In this document: in pieces, positions 11,375 through 20,769 of the stretch | Position numbering within the stretch: the stretch's first letter is position 1 | Layout of the letters: every line of letters begins with the position of its first letter | DNA from: Rhabdophis nuchalis | Lineage: Eukaryota > Chordata > Lepidosauria > Squamata > Natricidae | NCBI GenBank assembly: GCA_039707465.1 | Contig: CM077648.1 | Span: 75,826,119 to 75,890,118, forward strand | Length of the DNA: 64,000 nt | Direction: 5' to 3' | Made by a program: the position numbers and the translations under genes | Notes under the pieces: generated by a model | The model's input: the letters and a program-made list of their open reading frames with translations, nothing else | Databases searched by the model: none | What the model was told of the DNA's origin: nothing

Positions 11375-11993
11375 TTCTTCTAGTACTAGAACTGTGTTGG
11401 GCTGCATAAACAGAGGGATAGAACCAAGATCACGTGAAGTGTTAATACCACTTTATAATGCCTTGGTAAGGCCACACTTGGAATACTGCATACAGTTTTG
11501 GTCACCACGATGTAGAAAAGACGTGGAGACTCTGGAAAAAGTGCAGAGAAGAGCAACCAAGATGATTAGGGGACTGGAGGCTAAAACATATGAAGAACGG
11601 TTGCAGGAACTGGGTATGTCTAGTTTGATGAAGAGAAGGACCAGGGGAGACATGATAGCAGTCTTCCAGTATCTCAGAGGGTGCCACAAAGAAGAGGGAG
11701 TCAAACTATTCTCCAAGGCACCTGGGAACAGGACAAGAAGCAATGGGTGGAAACTAATCAAGGAGAGAAGCAACTTAAAACTAAGGAGAAATTTCCTGAC
11801 AGTTAGAACAATTAACCTCTGGAACAGCTTGCCTCCAGAAGTTGTGAATGCCCCAACCCTGGAAGTCTTTAAGAAGATGTTAGATAGCCATTTGTCTGAA
11901 ATGGTATAGGGTTCCTGACCACGCAGGGGGTTGGACTAGAAGACCTACAAGGTCCCTTCCAACTCTGCTATTGTATTGTATTGTATTGTATAG
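11375..11993 (+). mobile_element. CR1 LINE 3' end (5'-truncated)
   Basis: A 171-residue frame (11394-11909) encodes the C-terminal part of a CR1 ORF2: [72 protein letters not shown], ending at the natural stop after DSHLSEMV. The RT active site is missing through 5' truncation. The short 3' untranslated region (GGGGGTTGGACTAGAAGACC) ends in a (TATTG)n tail at 11969-11990. The frame is open, so this is a comparatively young copy. Confidence 0.85.
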
Positions 11994-12625
11994 TATAAAC
12001 ACGGCTTGATTAATATTGTAAAAAGCAGCAGAGTTGCTATCCATTTTAAATGACAATTTTCTTTTGCAAGTACAGAAAAACAAATAGTAGGACCAAAGTT
12101 TTTCAGTTTTGAAATTCCTATAGATGAATATGGGTCAATTCTCTAAATGCAAAACTCCTTCCTTTTAGAGATTATGTAATGGCTGACACATTACTGTGAC
12201 ATATTTAATTCTAGATACAGCTTGAAAGCAGCTCTCGTGCTACAGTAGATAAAAGCTGAAATAGTCAGCAACTTTACAGTAATACTAAATTAGATGGGTT
12301 ATCATTTGTAATCCTCTTATAATACCAAATCAATATTTGGCATGCCCTTATCTTGGAGGCAAGCTCACACCAATAATATCTGCCTTTCAGTGCCAAGTGA
12401 ATACCTGGCATTTTATTTTCATGTGTGTGACTTAGCATCTATAACTTGAATACTCTTTCTCTCCCTTAAATGCCTATTTATCAGTTTTATTATAATCGTG
12501 TGTTTTAACTATTACAATTTATTTAACTTGATTTTATACTTTTACCTAAGTTTTTGAGGGGGGGGGGAGGGAGAGAATTGTAACCCATTTTTTTAAATCT
12601 TCCAGATAGTGAGTGAGCAAACATT
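11994..12625. other. No recognisable feature
   Basis: AT-rich; a run of nine or more G near 12550. Nothing else supported. Confidence 0.4.
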
Positions 12626-12626
12626 G

Positions 12627-12672
12627 TCCATCCATCCATCCATCCATCCATCCATCCATCCATCCATCCATC
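12627..12672 (+). repeat. (CATC)n microsatellite
   Basis: Eleven or so tandem CATC tetramers. Confidence 0.9.
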
Positions 12673-12830
12673 TCAAATTATCCAATAGAAAGGACAGTTA
12701 CTATGGTACATTCATTAAGTAAGACTGTGTATACCAAATTAATATGAAAATACAGTTACAAGATATGCTTGACCCAAGAATATTATAATTATTCTTCCTT
12801 GGCAGATAAAGATTCTTTGGGGGATACATT

Positions 12831-12966
12831 TAGTATCTGGAAATCTGGAAATAGTCCTACTGCCACATATCATTTTAAATTTAGATTGACTATTTTTTTA
12901 TAGTTTGTATAGACTATAAAATGATATGTGGCAGTAGGACTATTCACAGATTTCCAGATACTAAAG
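12831..12966. repeat. Foldback inverted repeat, about 136 bp
   Basis: Left arm AGTATCTGGAAATCTGGAAA through CTACTGCCACATATCATTTT, right arm its reverse complement, with about 45 bases of AT-rich loop. It is not related to the hAT palindromes: the termini differ and no 8-bp duplication is seen. It could be a foldback or MITE of another family. Confidence 0.7.
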
Positions 12967-13121
12967 GAATTTGTATGTACATTTGAACACATGGTAGACT
13001 GCCTTGTTTTTGCTGGAAATCTTTAATAAGCCAAACATTCAGTTTTGTTGAAGTCACAGAAGTATGACTAAGCAACTCTTGAGAGTATATTTACATCTTT
13101 TTAAACATTTATAATTTTGGG

Positions 13122-13227
13122 CAGGGGTCTCCAACCTTTGCAATTTTAAGTCTGAAGGACTTCAGCTCCCAGACTTCTGGGAGCTGAAGTTCTTCAGACT
13201 TAAAGTTGCAAAGGTTGGAGACCCCTG
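13122..13227. mobile_element. 106-bp palindromic hAT MITE
   Basis: Shortened version of the 135-bp palindrome lacking the central CCAGCCAGC segment. Flanks are ATTTTGGG (13114-13121) and ATTTAGGG (13228-13235), 7 of 8 identical. Confidence 0.85.
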
Positions 13228-13235
13228 ATTTAGGG

Positions 13236-13880
13236 AATACATGCACTCCAAAGTGGAGGAAAATTCCAATGTAGTTACATTTATAAAGTATCCAGACATT
13301 CAAAAATGGAAATATCTGACACACTCATTTTCTTCCATATCACATTTTTGCAATTCTTATTTCTTCAGAATTGAATTCAAAGAAAGCTTTAGACTATGCC
13401 ATTTTGTAAAACCAAAACTGTACTTTATTAGACAAAATTGGAGTTTGATGAGCTCCAAGGGAAAATTGGTTGGATCCAAAGGTTTGAAATATTGAAGGAG
13501 AAAAGTGTATAAGAAGCTTGGAACATGCTATTGAACAAGATATTTAAGCTGCAATTGTACACAGTTTCTGTAAGAAGAAAAATGTGGGGTGGGGTGGGGA
13601 GAGAGACCGTCGTGGATTCACAGAGTTCTCTAAAACACTGAAGAGAAAAGAAGTGGAAATAACAGAAGAAGCACAAAAAGAAGTCTGAGAAGAATACATG
13701 TATTCTCCAGAGTGGGAAAGAGGCCATATTATAGAAACAAAAAATTAGCAGTTAGGCAGCATCCTTTCCAATTTTAATAAAATTTCTAACACAGTTCATT
13801 AAAATTGAAAAAGATGCTGCCAGACACCTGATTCTTTGCTTCTATAGACTAATATGGCCCTCTTCCCACACTGGATAATA
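13236..13880. other. No recognisable feature
   Basis: AT-rich; open frames on both strands are short and lack any recognisable family signature. Confidence 0.4.
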
Positions 13881-13882
13881 TA

Positions 13883-14248
13883 GGTAGTCCTCGACTTACG
13901 ACCACAATTGTGCCCAAAATTTCTGTTGTTAAGTGAGACATCTGTTAAGTGACTTTTGCCCCATTATACAACCTTTCTTGCCACTGTTAAATGAATCACC
14001 ATGGTTGATCAGTTAGTAACATGATTGGTAAGTGAATCTGGCTTTGCCATTGAATTTACTTGTAAGATGGTCCTAAATGATGATCGCATGACCCTCTGGG
14101 ACACAGCAAAGTGTCATAAGCATGTGTCAGTGGCCAAGCGTCTGAATTTTGGTCACATGATCATGGGGAATGCTACAAAGGTCATAAGTGTGAAAAACAG
14201 CTATAAGTCATTTTTTTCAGAGCTGTTGTAACTTTGAATGGACTACCT
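13883..14248 (+). mobile_element. GGTAGTCC non-autonomous DNA transposon
   Basis: Starts GGTAGTCCTCGACTTACGAC and ends TGGACTACC, giving inverted termini of about 8 bp plus weaker similarity. TA/TATA flanks both ends, consistent with a Tc1/mariner-type TA duplication, though the boundary is ambiguous. No open frame with a transposase signature. The left part shares the GACCACAATTG module with elements at 38.3 and 45.6 kb. Confidence 0.7.
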
Positions 14249-14276
14249 ATACTTGTATTCTTCTTTTTTCATCTAT

Positions 14277-14322
14277 ACTAGTCACACTAGTATAATGTGA
14301 CTAGTATACACTAGTATAGTGT
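14277..14322. repeat. Short ACTAGT-rich palindromic cluster
   Basis: Overlapping ACTAGTCACACTAGTATA and TGTGACTAGTATACACTAGT form several small inverted repeats. No function can be assigned. Confidence 0.6.
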
Positions 14323-15019
14323 TTTCTAAGGTTCTATGAGACTCCAGAGTTCCAGCAATTGTAAGAACTGTATCAGCAAAGTTAAAGCTCAGACAAAGCA
14401 AAAACTTGTGAAAGTTACTGTATTTTTCGGAGTATAAGACGCACCTTTTTTCCTCTAAAAAGAGGCTGAAAATCTGGGTGCGTCTTATACATCGAATACA
14501 GCATTTTTCTGCCTCCTGAAACCCTGCCCCTTCACCAAAATGGCCACGCGCATACCCTTATGGAGGCTTCCAGAGAGCTCCTGGGCAGAAATGAGCAAAA
14601 AACAGGGCGTTTTTGCCCCCCCCCAGCCCCCAGCAGCACCCTATAAGCCTCCATAAGGCTATGCATGCTATTTTTTGACCAAAAAATGGCCTGTTTTTAT
14701 GAAAAAACCTGGCTGTTTCCCCTCATTTTGCCCCCCCCCCACTCCCCCGGAGCACTCTGCAAGCCCCCCCACCCCAAGGCTATTCATGCCTTTTATTTGA
14801 AAAAATAACGGGCCCATTTTGGCGAAAAACGGGCCATTTGGGGGAGGTTTGCACAGTACAAAAAGGGTCCCCCCCCCTTTTTGGAAAGCTGTTTAGTTAG
14901 AGTGATTGATGAGAATTACGTTGGTCAAGTACTGTGCCTGCAAAAACAAAGATTTGTTCCAAAGGTGGCCAGTGATTTCCTTCTCCAGCACATGGGTAAA
15001 TACACCTGGAAACATCTAC

Positions 15020-15518
15020 TTACCTACCTACCTACCTACCTACCTACCTACCTACCTACCTACTCTCTCTCTACCTACCTAAAGTATTTTATATATTCAT
15101 GTTTTTGTTGTTTTTATTATGCTTGTTCACCGCCCTGAGTCCCGCAAGGGAGAAGGGTGGTATACAAATTCAATAAACATTAACATTAACATTACCTATC
15201 TACTGTATTTCTCTCTCTCTCCCCCCCTCTATCTACCTATCTACCTACTCTTTCTCTCCCCCTACCTATCTATTTTATTTCTCTCTCTCTCTCTATTTCT
15301 CTCTCTCTCTATCCCTCTACCTACTTATTTATCTACACACACCCTCTCTCCCTACTTACCTATCTACTGTATTTCTCTCTCTCTCTCCCTATCCCTTTAT
15401 CTACCTACCTACCTAACTATACACTCTGTCTCCCTACCTACCTACTGTATTTCTCTCTCTCTCTCTCTCCCCCTCTACCTACCTACCTACCTACCTACCT
15501 ACCTACCTACCTACTCCC

Positions 15519-15552
<34 letters not shown>

Positions 15553-15620
15553 CCTACCTACCTACTGTATTTCTCTCTCTTTCTCTCCCTTTCTATCCCT
15601 CTATCTACCTACCTACTTAA
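15020..15620 (+). repeat. Composite TACC / CTGTATTTCTCTC minisatellite
   Basis: Tandem TACC tracts alternating with CTGTATTTCTCTCTC and TATCCCTC segments, about six units, interrupted by an L2 tail. The unit is the same kind as at 7860-8225 although the host element differs. Confidence 0.8.
15085..15197 (+). mobile_element. L2-like LINE 3' terminus fragment
   Basis: CACCGCCCTGAGTCCCGCAA followed by GGGAGAAGGGTGGTATACAA and an (AACATT)n tail, the family's conserved 3' end. It sits inside the minisatellite of the Tigger-like element. Confidence 0.7.
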
Positions 15621-16444
15621 AAAAATTGTCTCTTCAAACCCTGGGTGCATCTTATACTCTGGTGCATCTTATACTCCGATAAATACGGTATTAAAAATAG
15701 TTTTAAAAGGGTTTTTTTGGGGGGGGGGTATAGTAGAACAAAAAAGAAAAGCCCAAGAGACCCTAGGGCAAAGAGGAACTGCTGATTTCATAATCTGTGG
15801 ATTCAAGAAGGCAGAAATTAATTCCTATTTTGTGTCTGTCTCCCATAAGAAAGTAAATCTCTAGCAGGGCAATTTTATGCCCCCAGGTAAGCAGTTTTAT
15901 GCCCCCAGAGTTTACGATGTACAAAGGACCAGAAAGAGAGAATTTAACTGATTAAAATAATCTAAAAATCCAAAACTGGGAAGATTATATTCTGAAGAAA
16001 CTAGTATAGATGATTACAGAATACTCTCAATAATCTTTGAAAAGTTCTGAGGGTTTGACAAGGTTTCAGAAGATTGGAAAGCAAATATTGACCCGATCTT
16101 CTAGAACAAGGATCAGAAAATCCAGACCTGTCATCTTGATCTCTATACTCAGCAAGGCCCTAAAAAGAACATTAAATGACACAGTTGGGGTTACTTCAAC
16201 AGGCATGCTATAATTCGTAGAGGTTGCAAACAAATCATGCCAGACTTATTTTATTTTCTTCTTTGACTTATTAAGCTTATTTGATCAAGGGAATGCCATA
16301 GACATAGTGTACCTGGGCTTCAGCATAGCCTTTGAGATACTCATGCTATTCTCTCGAATAAAATGGAAAATGTGAGATAGATAATACTATTAGACAGATT
16401 TTCAGTTGGCTCAATGCACTCAAAGAGTCTTTTCTAATGGTTTC

Positions 16445-16803
16445 TGTTATATCCCTGTAACAGTTATAATGGTTTACCCCAGAGGTTCCCAAACTTGACA
16501 ACTTTAAGACTTGTGGACTTCAACTCCCAGAATTCTCCAGCCAGCAGAGCTGGCTAGAGAATTCTAGGAGTTGAAGTCCACAAGTCTTAAAGTTGCCAAG
16601 TTTGGGAACCTCTGGTTTACACCAAGGTCCTCTGTTCAGATGGGAACAGAGGTTTAATCTGATTGGCTGAAAGGTCTGACAGCTCCCTATAAAAGGGCTG
16701 CTGTCAGACAGAATCTTCGCTATTTGTACATAATTGATCTGTGCTAATAAAGAGCTCTTGCTGTTAAGACCTTGTTTGCCTCATCCTTTCACCCAACTTA
16801 ACA
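16445..16803 (+). mobile_element. Solo LTR (host to a hAT MITE)
   Basis: Starts TGTTATATCC and ends CAACTTAACA, flanked by the exact 5-bp duplication GTTTC (16440-16444 and 16804-16808). It has a TATA box (CTATAAAAGG, about 16690) and a polyadenylation signal (AATAAA, about 16746) in the order expected of an LTR read on the plus strand. Excluding the hAT palindrome and its duplication, the LTR is about 216 bp. No internal retroelement region is present, so it arose by LTR-LTR recombination. The family (Gypsy or ERV) is undecided. Confidence 0.8.
16480..16614. mobile_element. 135-bp palindromic hAT MITE, copy in solo LTR
   Basis: Starts CAGAGGTTCCC and ends GGGAACCTCTG, exactly 135 bp. Target duplication GTTTACCC versus GTTTACAC (7 of 8). 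It lies inside the LTR, which lies inside a CR1. Confidence 0.85.
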
Positions 16804-17372
16804 GTTTCAATTTAATTTGGAGGGAAATACTAAGTAGAGGGCCATAGTGTTGTTCTCGGTTCTGCAGTGTCACCGTAGATTCCCTGCAGAAATAATTGAG
16901 AGGACACTTATCAAATTACCAGATGACACCATGTGAGGCGCTTAATACTTCAGAGGAAGAGAGAAGATTCAAAACATTATAGAGAGGCTTGGGCTGTGGG
17001 CTGAAATAAATAAAATGAGATTTAATAAAGAGAAATGTAAACTTCTGCATCTTGGCAGGAAAAATACAAACATGAGAATATGAAGTACTACCATGTGAAA
17101 AAGATTTGGATATCCTTGTTGACCATTACATAAACATGAACATGAGGAGTACATTGCAGCAACTAAATAGACAAATGATATCATAGTGTTCATTAAAAAG
17201 ACCATGGAGCCCAGTTCATGAGGAGCAATTGTTTAGTTCTACTCCAGTTCTGTAAGAAAGAAGGTTCAAGACAGACATTTATCAGTCAGTGAATAGGTTA
17301 TCAGGTAATGAATTCCCCTTTACTGGTCCTCAAACAGAGGCTGGATGATCATTTACCAGAGAAGCTCTAATG

Positions 17373-17619
17373 CAGTAGTCCCCAAACCCCAGGCCATGGC
17401 CCACTGCCAGGCAGTGGCCCATTTGGAACCGGGCCATATAAATGATGGGCGAGAGTGTATGCACAGCTCCATTTGCAACAGCAGTGGGTGTTGGCTCTCA
17501 CACGCACAGTTCCATTTGCTGCAAATGAAGTTACACATGCTGATGTGTACACCAGCCACTCGCACAGAAACATCTCCTTCCCCCGCCATCCACCAAGCCA
17601 GAAAGGTTGGGGATTGCTG
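17373..17619. mobile_element. 247-bp hAT element (GTCCCCAAACCCC type)
   Basis: Begins CAGTAGTCCCCAAACCCCAG and ends GGTTGGGGATTGCTG. Flanks CTCTAATG and GTCTAATG match at 7 of 8. Same type as the 248-bp copy at 30250-30497 and as the termini of the 1.29-kb element at 44524-45816. Non-coding. Confidence 0.8.
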
Positions 17620-17710
17620 GTCTAATGGATCATATACTCATAACGTTGTGGGTTGACTAGATAAATTCTGAAGTAGTTTGCAGATCTTTGATTCTATGAT
17701 TCTATATGGA

Positions 17711-19600
17711 TAAATTATTGAAATTGTTTTAGTTTGATTATAAAACAATGCTTTGACAAGAATTAATACTTACAAAGGAACTGATTTTTTAAAAGAAATG
17801 AATCTGTCTTTATCTGAAATGATTTATATTGATTTTCCTTAATTAAGACCCCTCTGTTAAGGTTTAAAGTTGTTTTTAAAGTCTTAAAAATGAACATGCC
17901 AGAAAAAAGCTGTATTTTATTTTGAAATTTTGAAGTGGTCCCTCCCCCCCCAAGTTTAGAGATTCTACACTTATCTGAAAGAAAGATAACTCTCAATACT
18001 GCAAAATAGGCTTCCTTTTGCAAGTCTGTTTCATGGTAATGATGTAATCAAAATACAGTGGCTTGTACTAGTTTTTGATAGGAGATTTCTTAAATGATAA
18101 GCAGTTGCTGCTGCTTCTGTTCAAGTTTCCAATTATTCCGTTCTCCTTCTCTGTCTGGCAAAACTCTGATGCATTTTTAAATAGTTTCCCTGGTCCCAAA
18201 AATTACAAATGACTTCCAGATTAAAGTGTAATCTATAACATATCTATAACAAATTTGGACTTGTTCTGTTCAGGTTTGGGAAATTTATCTTGGTGGCCAA
18301 ACATTAGTTAGTAGTGTCAAAAAGCAAAAGAAGAAAATGAAAGAGCCTAGAATGATTATAGGAAAGGAAAGTCTTGCATGAAAGTCTTGCATAAATCTTG
18401 CATGAAAAAGAATTAGAAATTGGATTAATCTTCCAATGCTGACCAGGATGATCAGTGTTTTGAGATACAACAAACTATGAAACCAAAGTTATGAATATGT
18501 AGGCTGCTTTTATTAATGAAGAGTTATAGACATCTTGCAAGTCTGAATACAGGGCCTCCTCCCTCCCTTTATTTTCATGAGAACTAGAGAGGGTAAAATC
18601 TGAGGTACTTTCTTTAATTACAGTTCTGCCTCACCCCAAAATTTCTTTTCTTTGACTTTATCTGATATAATGTCAGAACAAATACATGGGTTGAGGGAAA
18701 AGGGAATCTGGATAGTGTTGATGATATCCTGGAAAGAAAATGAGAAGCACATAATAATGAAATGCCTTTGAGATTAGCAAGAATAATGCACAAGGGCAGA
18801 AATTTATGCATACTTACTGTTAATCATGTTCTGTATAAAATAGATTTAGTCAGATTTCCTTGATTTCATCCTTTGTTTTTAATTTCTTTTGTTCTGGATA
18901 GGTAATGGCATCCATAACTGTCAAAGGGAGGGGACAAGTGGCAGCCTTTGTATCATGACATTATAATGTAAGCCTCATAACTATTGATTTTGTATTTAGC
19001 ATTGGGACACAAATGTAAATAGCTAAACTTTTAATTGTGAGATGTGTGAAATTGTTCTACACAGAGCAGGCTCTATAACAGAGAAGGTCTATGTCATAGA
19101 ACTCACCAGGTGGCTGAATAATAGTATCTGATAAGAGCCTACTATATAAACCAGAACCTTCTCTTCCCTTTAAATAGCAAGGGAAAATTTCAAACCATAA
19201 CAAATTAAAATATTATGAAGGAAAATTCATAGAAATGTTGTAGGCATTTTAAGAGCTGTTTTTTAAAATACCTCAAGTTTTTAAAGCTATAATGGGACAT
19301 TTATTTTCATCTAGTTTACTATTAACAGATGAAATATGCCCAATCCATGATAAACAATGTAAGAGCTGTAAAATGCTACTTTTACAGTTTTAAATTATAA
19401 ATAAATCATTTATTCTTGGGTTGTTTGGCCACAGATTTTAATGAAATCTAAGATGAAAATGGAACCTAAAGTAAGGAATAACTGTGGTAAATTTTAGGAC
19501 AAGGGCCAGATAGCCTTTTGTGCAAAAAGCAAAGAATATCAAAGAAAATTAAACTCCAATAGAAAACCTGTAGCTCAAGGTTAAACTGTAGAGTCCTTGG
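17711..19600. other. No recognisable feature
   Basis: Almost 1.9 kb of AT-rich sequence without a supported gene, repeat or RNA. It may be unique sequence. Confidence 0.4.
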
Positions 19601-20275
19601 TGTTTGCTTGAAGGTGTTTCATTATCCAGCAACCTGCTGTATATAAACAGGCAGCAAACCCCACAAGCACTAGCACTCATGATGTTGCCTCATTGGGTAA
19701 TGAAACCTCTAATAGAAAAGTGTTGTGGCCCAGCCAGCTCAGGATGAGCTGCTGATGGATTCCTCTAGTGAGGAGTCCTATGAGTCTGCTCTAGAGGAGG
19801 AGGCCAGAGTGAGAGAGCAGAGAGCCCGGCTAGGCATCAGGAGGCACCTGGGGCTTGGTGTAGTGGGGAGGAGGAAGCCCAGTTTGTCCTTGATGTCAGG
19901 CTAAGAAGGATTGAGAGGATGCAACGGCAATTAGTAGAACAACGCAGTTGGAGATATCAGTAGCAGCTGCCTAATTGACTGGCCCCTCCCAAGAGGCTTT
20001 AAAAGAAATCCTTGGTACATCGAAAGGTTTGCAGGAAACAACAGAGAGGTTTACAGAGTCGGAGAGTTTGTATCATGTTATCTTCTAGTCAAGGTTAGTT
20101 CAGGCAAGCTTCCAATTAGCAGCCAGTCTAGTCATTTGTTTTGTGTCGGGAGGGAGTCAGAACAGAAAAGTATATATGTAACTCAGGATTAAACACCAAG
20201 GCCTCTACAATAAAATGTTTCCAAGCAAACAATCAAGCTCAGAGATCACCAAGGTCTCCATAAACCTAAACTCCT
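19590..20275. mobile_element. Unclassified short repeat split by an insertion
   Basis: The left part (GGTGTTTGCTTGAAGGTGTT ... GGGTAATGAAACC) and right part (TTTCCAAGCAAACAATCAAG ... GAGATCACCAAGG) are two halves of one inverted-type repeat. An intact-looking counterpart of the junction occurs at 56750-56835 (GGGTAATGAAACATTTGCAA then CAACCAAGCTCAGAGATCAC). Confidence 0.6.
19716..20208 (+). mobile_element. Candidate solo LTR or other insertion
   Basis: About 490 bp starting TGTTGTGGCCCAGC and ending near GGCCTCTACA, with a TATA-like TTTAAAAG (about 20000) and ATTAAA near the right end. The left half is open in one frame and encodes an acidic then basic stretch (DSSSEESYESALEEEARV, then REQRARLGIRRHLGL) up to a stop at about 19905. 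I cannot pair a clean target duplication, so LTR is a suggestion only. Confidence 0.4.
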
Positions 20276-20514
20276 GTTTCACCAAGAATGACCTAAACAC
20301 TATTAATTGTCCTAATCAATGCTGATTTCATGGTTCAGATGTTTGAAGTGCACATCCCTACTTGCATAGCAGTTTATGTAAAAAAAAATTCCCAACCCAG
20401 TCTACCTGATTAGAATGTCTCGATGATTGTAACACAGTCTTCTGATACACAATTTATTCTGTACAGAGGTATTTTCTACCATGTGGTTGATACATTCATA
20501 TCCAAAAAAAAAAA
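20276..20514. other. No recognisable feature
   Basis: Short AT-rich interval upstream of a CR1 fragment. Confidence 0.4.
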
Positions 20515-20748
20515 AAGGGGGAGTGGGGAAACAGACCCAGGAAACTACAATCAGACTAAAATCAATATCTGGGAAGATTCTGGAAAAGGTCATCAAAAAA
20601 CAGATCTGCAAACATTTAGAAACAAAGGTATAAATAGAAGCCAGCAAATGCTTGTTAAAAACAGATCACACCAAACCAATCTTATTTCATTCTTTGACAA
20701 AGTGACTAAATTAGTAGACCAGCAAAATGCTGTGGGCATGGTATACTT
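20515..20748 (+). pseudogene. CR1 LINE, RT start (left part of split copy)
   Basis: Plus-strand frame with the CR1 RT segment: ISGKILEKVIKKQICKHLE-like, KNRSHQTNLISFFDKVTKLV and DQQNAVGMVYL, stopping in RT motif A where the L2 element is inserted. It continues at 24305. Stops are present before and after. Confidence 0.8.
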
Positions 20749-20769
20749 GGTATACATAAGGCAGACCTT

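Larger units (their letters stand above)
14418..15688 (+). mobile_element. Non-autonomous Tigger-like element
   Basis: Inverted ends CTGTATTTTTCGGAGTATAA and its counterpart ending CTCCGATAAATACGG, about 28 bp with few mismatches, flanked by TA (14416-14417 and 15689-15690). The outer motif (GTATTTxTCGGxGTATAAGACG) matches the termini of the complete Tigger at 26426-29588, but the two differ inside. The interior has a C-rich stretch, an L2 3' tail (about 15085-15195) and a TACC minisatellite (15020-15620); no transposase. Confidence 0.8.
15900..17710 (+). pseudogene. Old CR1 LINE, ORF2 remnants
   Basis: Discontinuous plus-strand similarity to CR1 ORF2 in the expected order. Before 16440 come the fragments FEKF.GFDKVSEDWKANI and a decayed region before motif A. 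After the solo LTR follow the RT motif-B/C region in eroded form, MRFNKEKCKLLHLGRK-like sequence (about 17018-17065) and DLDILVDHYINMN (17105-17140). The 3' end has the classical (ATTCTATG)n-type CR1 tail at 17691-17710. Stops and frameshifts are frequent. A solo LTR (16445-16803) and a 247-bp hAT (17373-17619) have inserted into it. Confidence 0.75.

Noticed and set aside
11394..11909. Functional host gene of 171 residues
   Set aside because: It is the C-terminal part of CR1 ORF2 followed by a CR1 3' end and tail.
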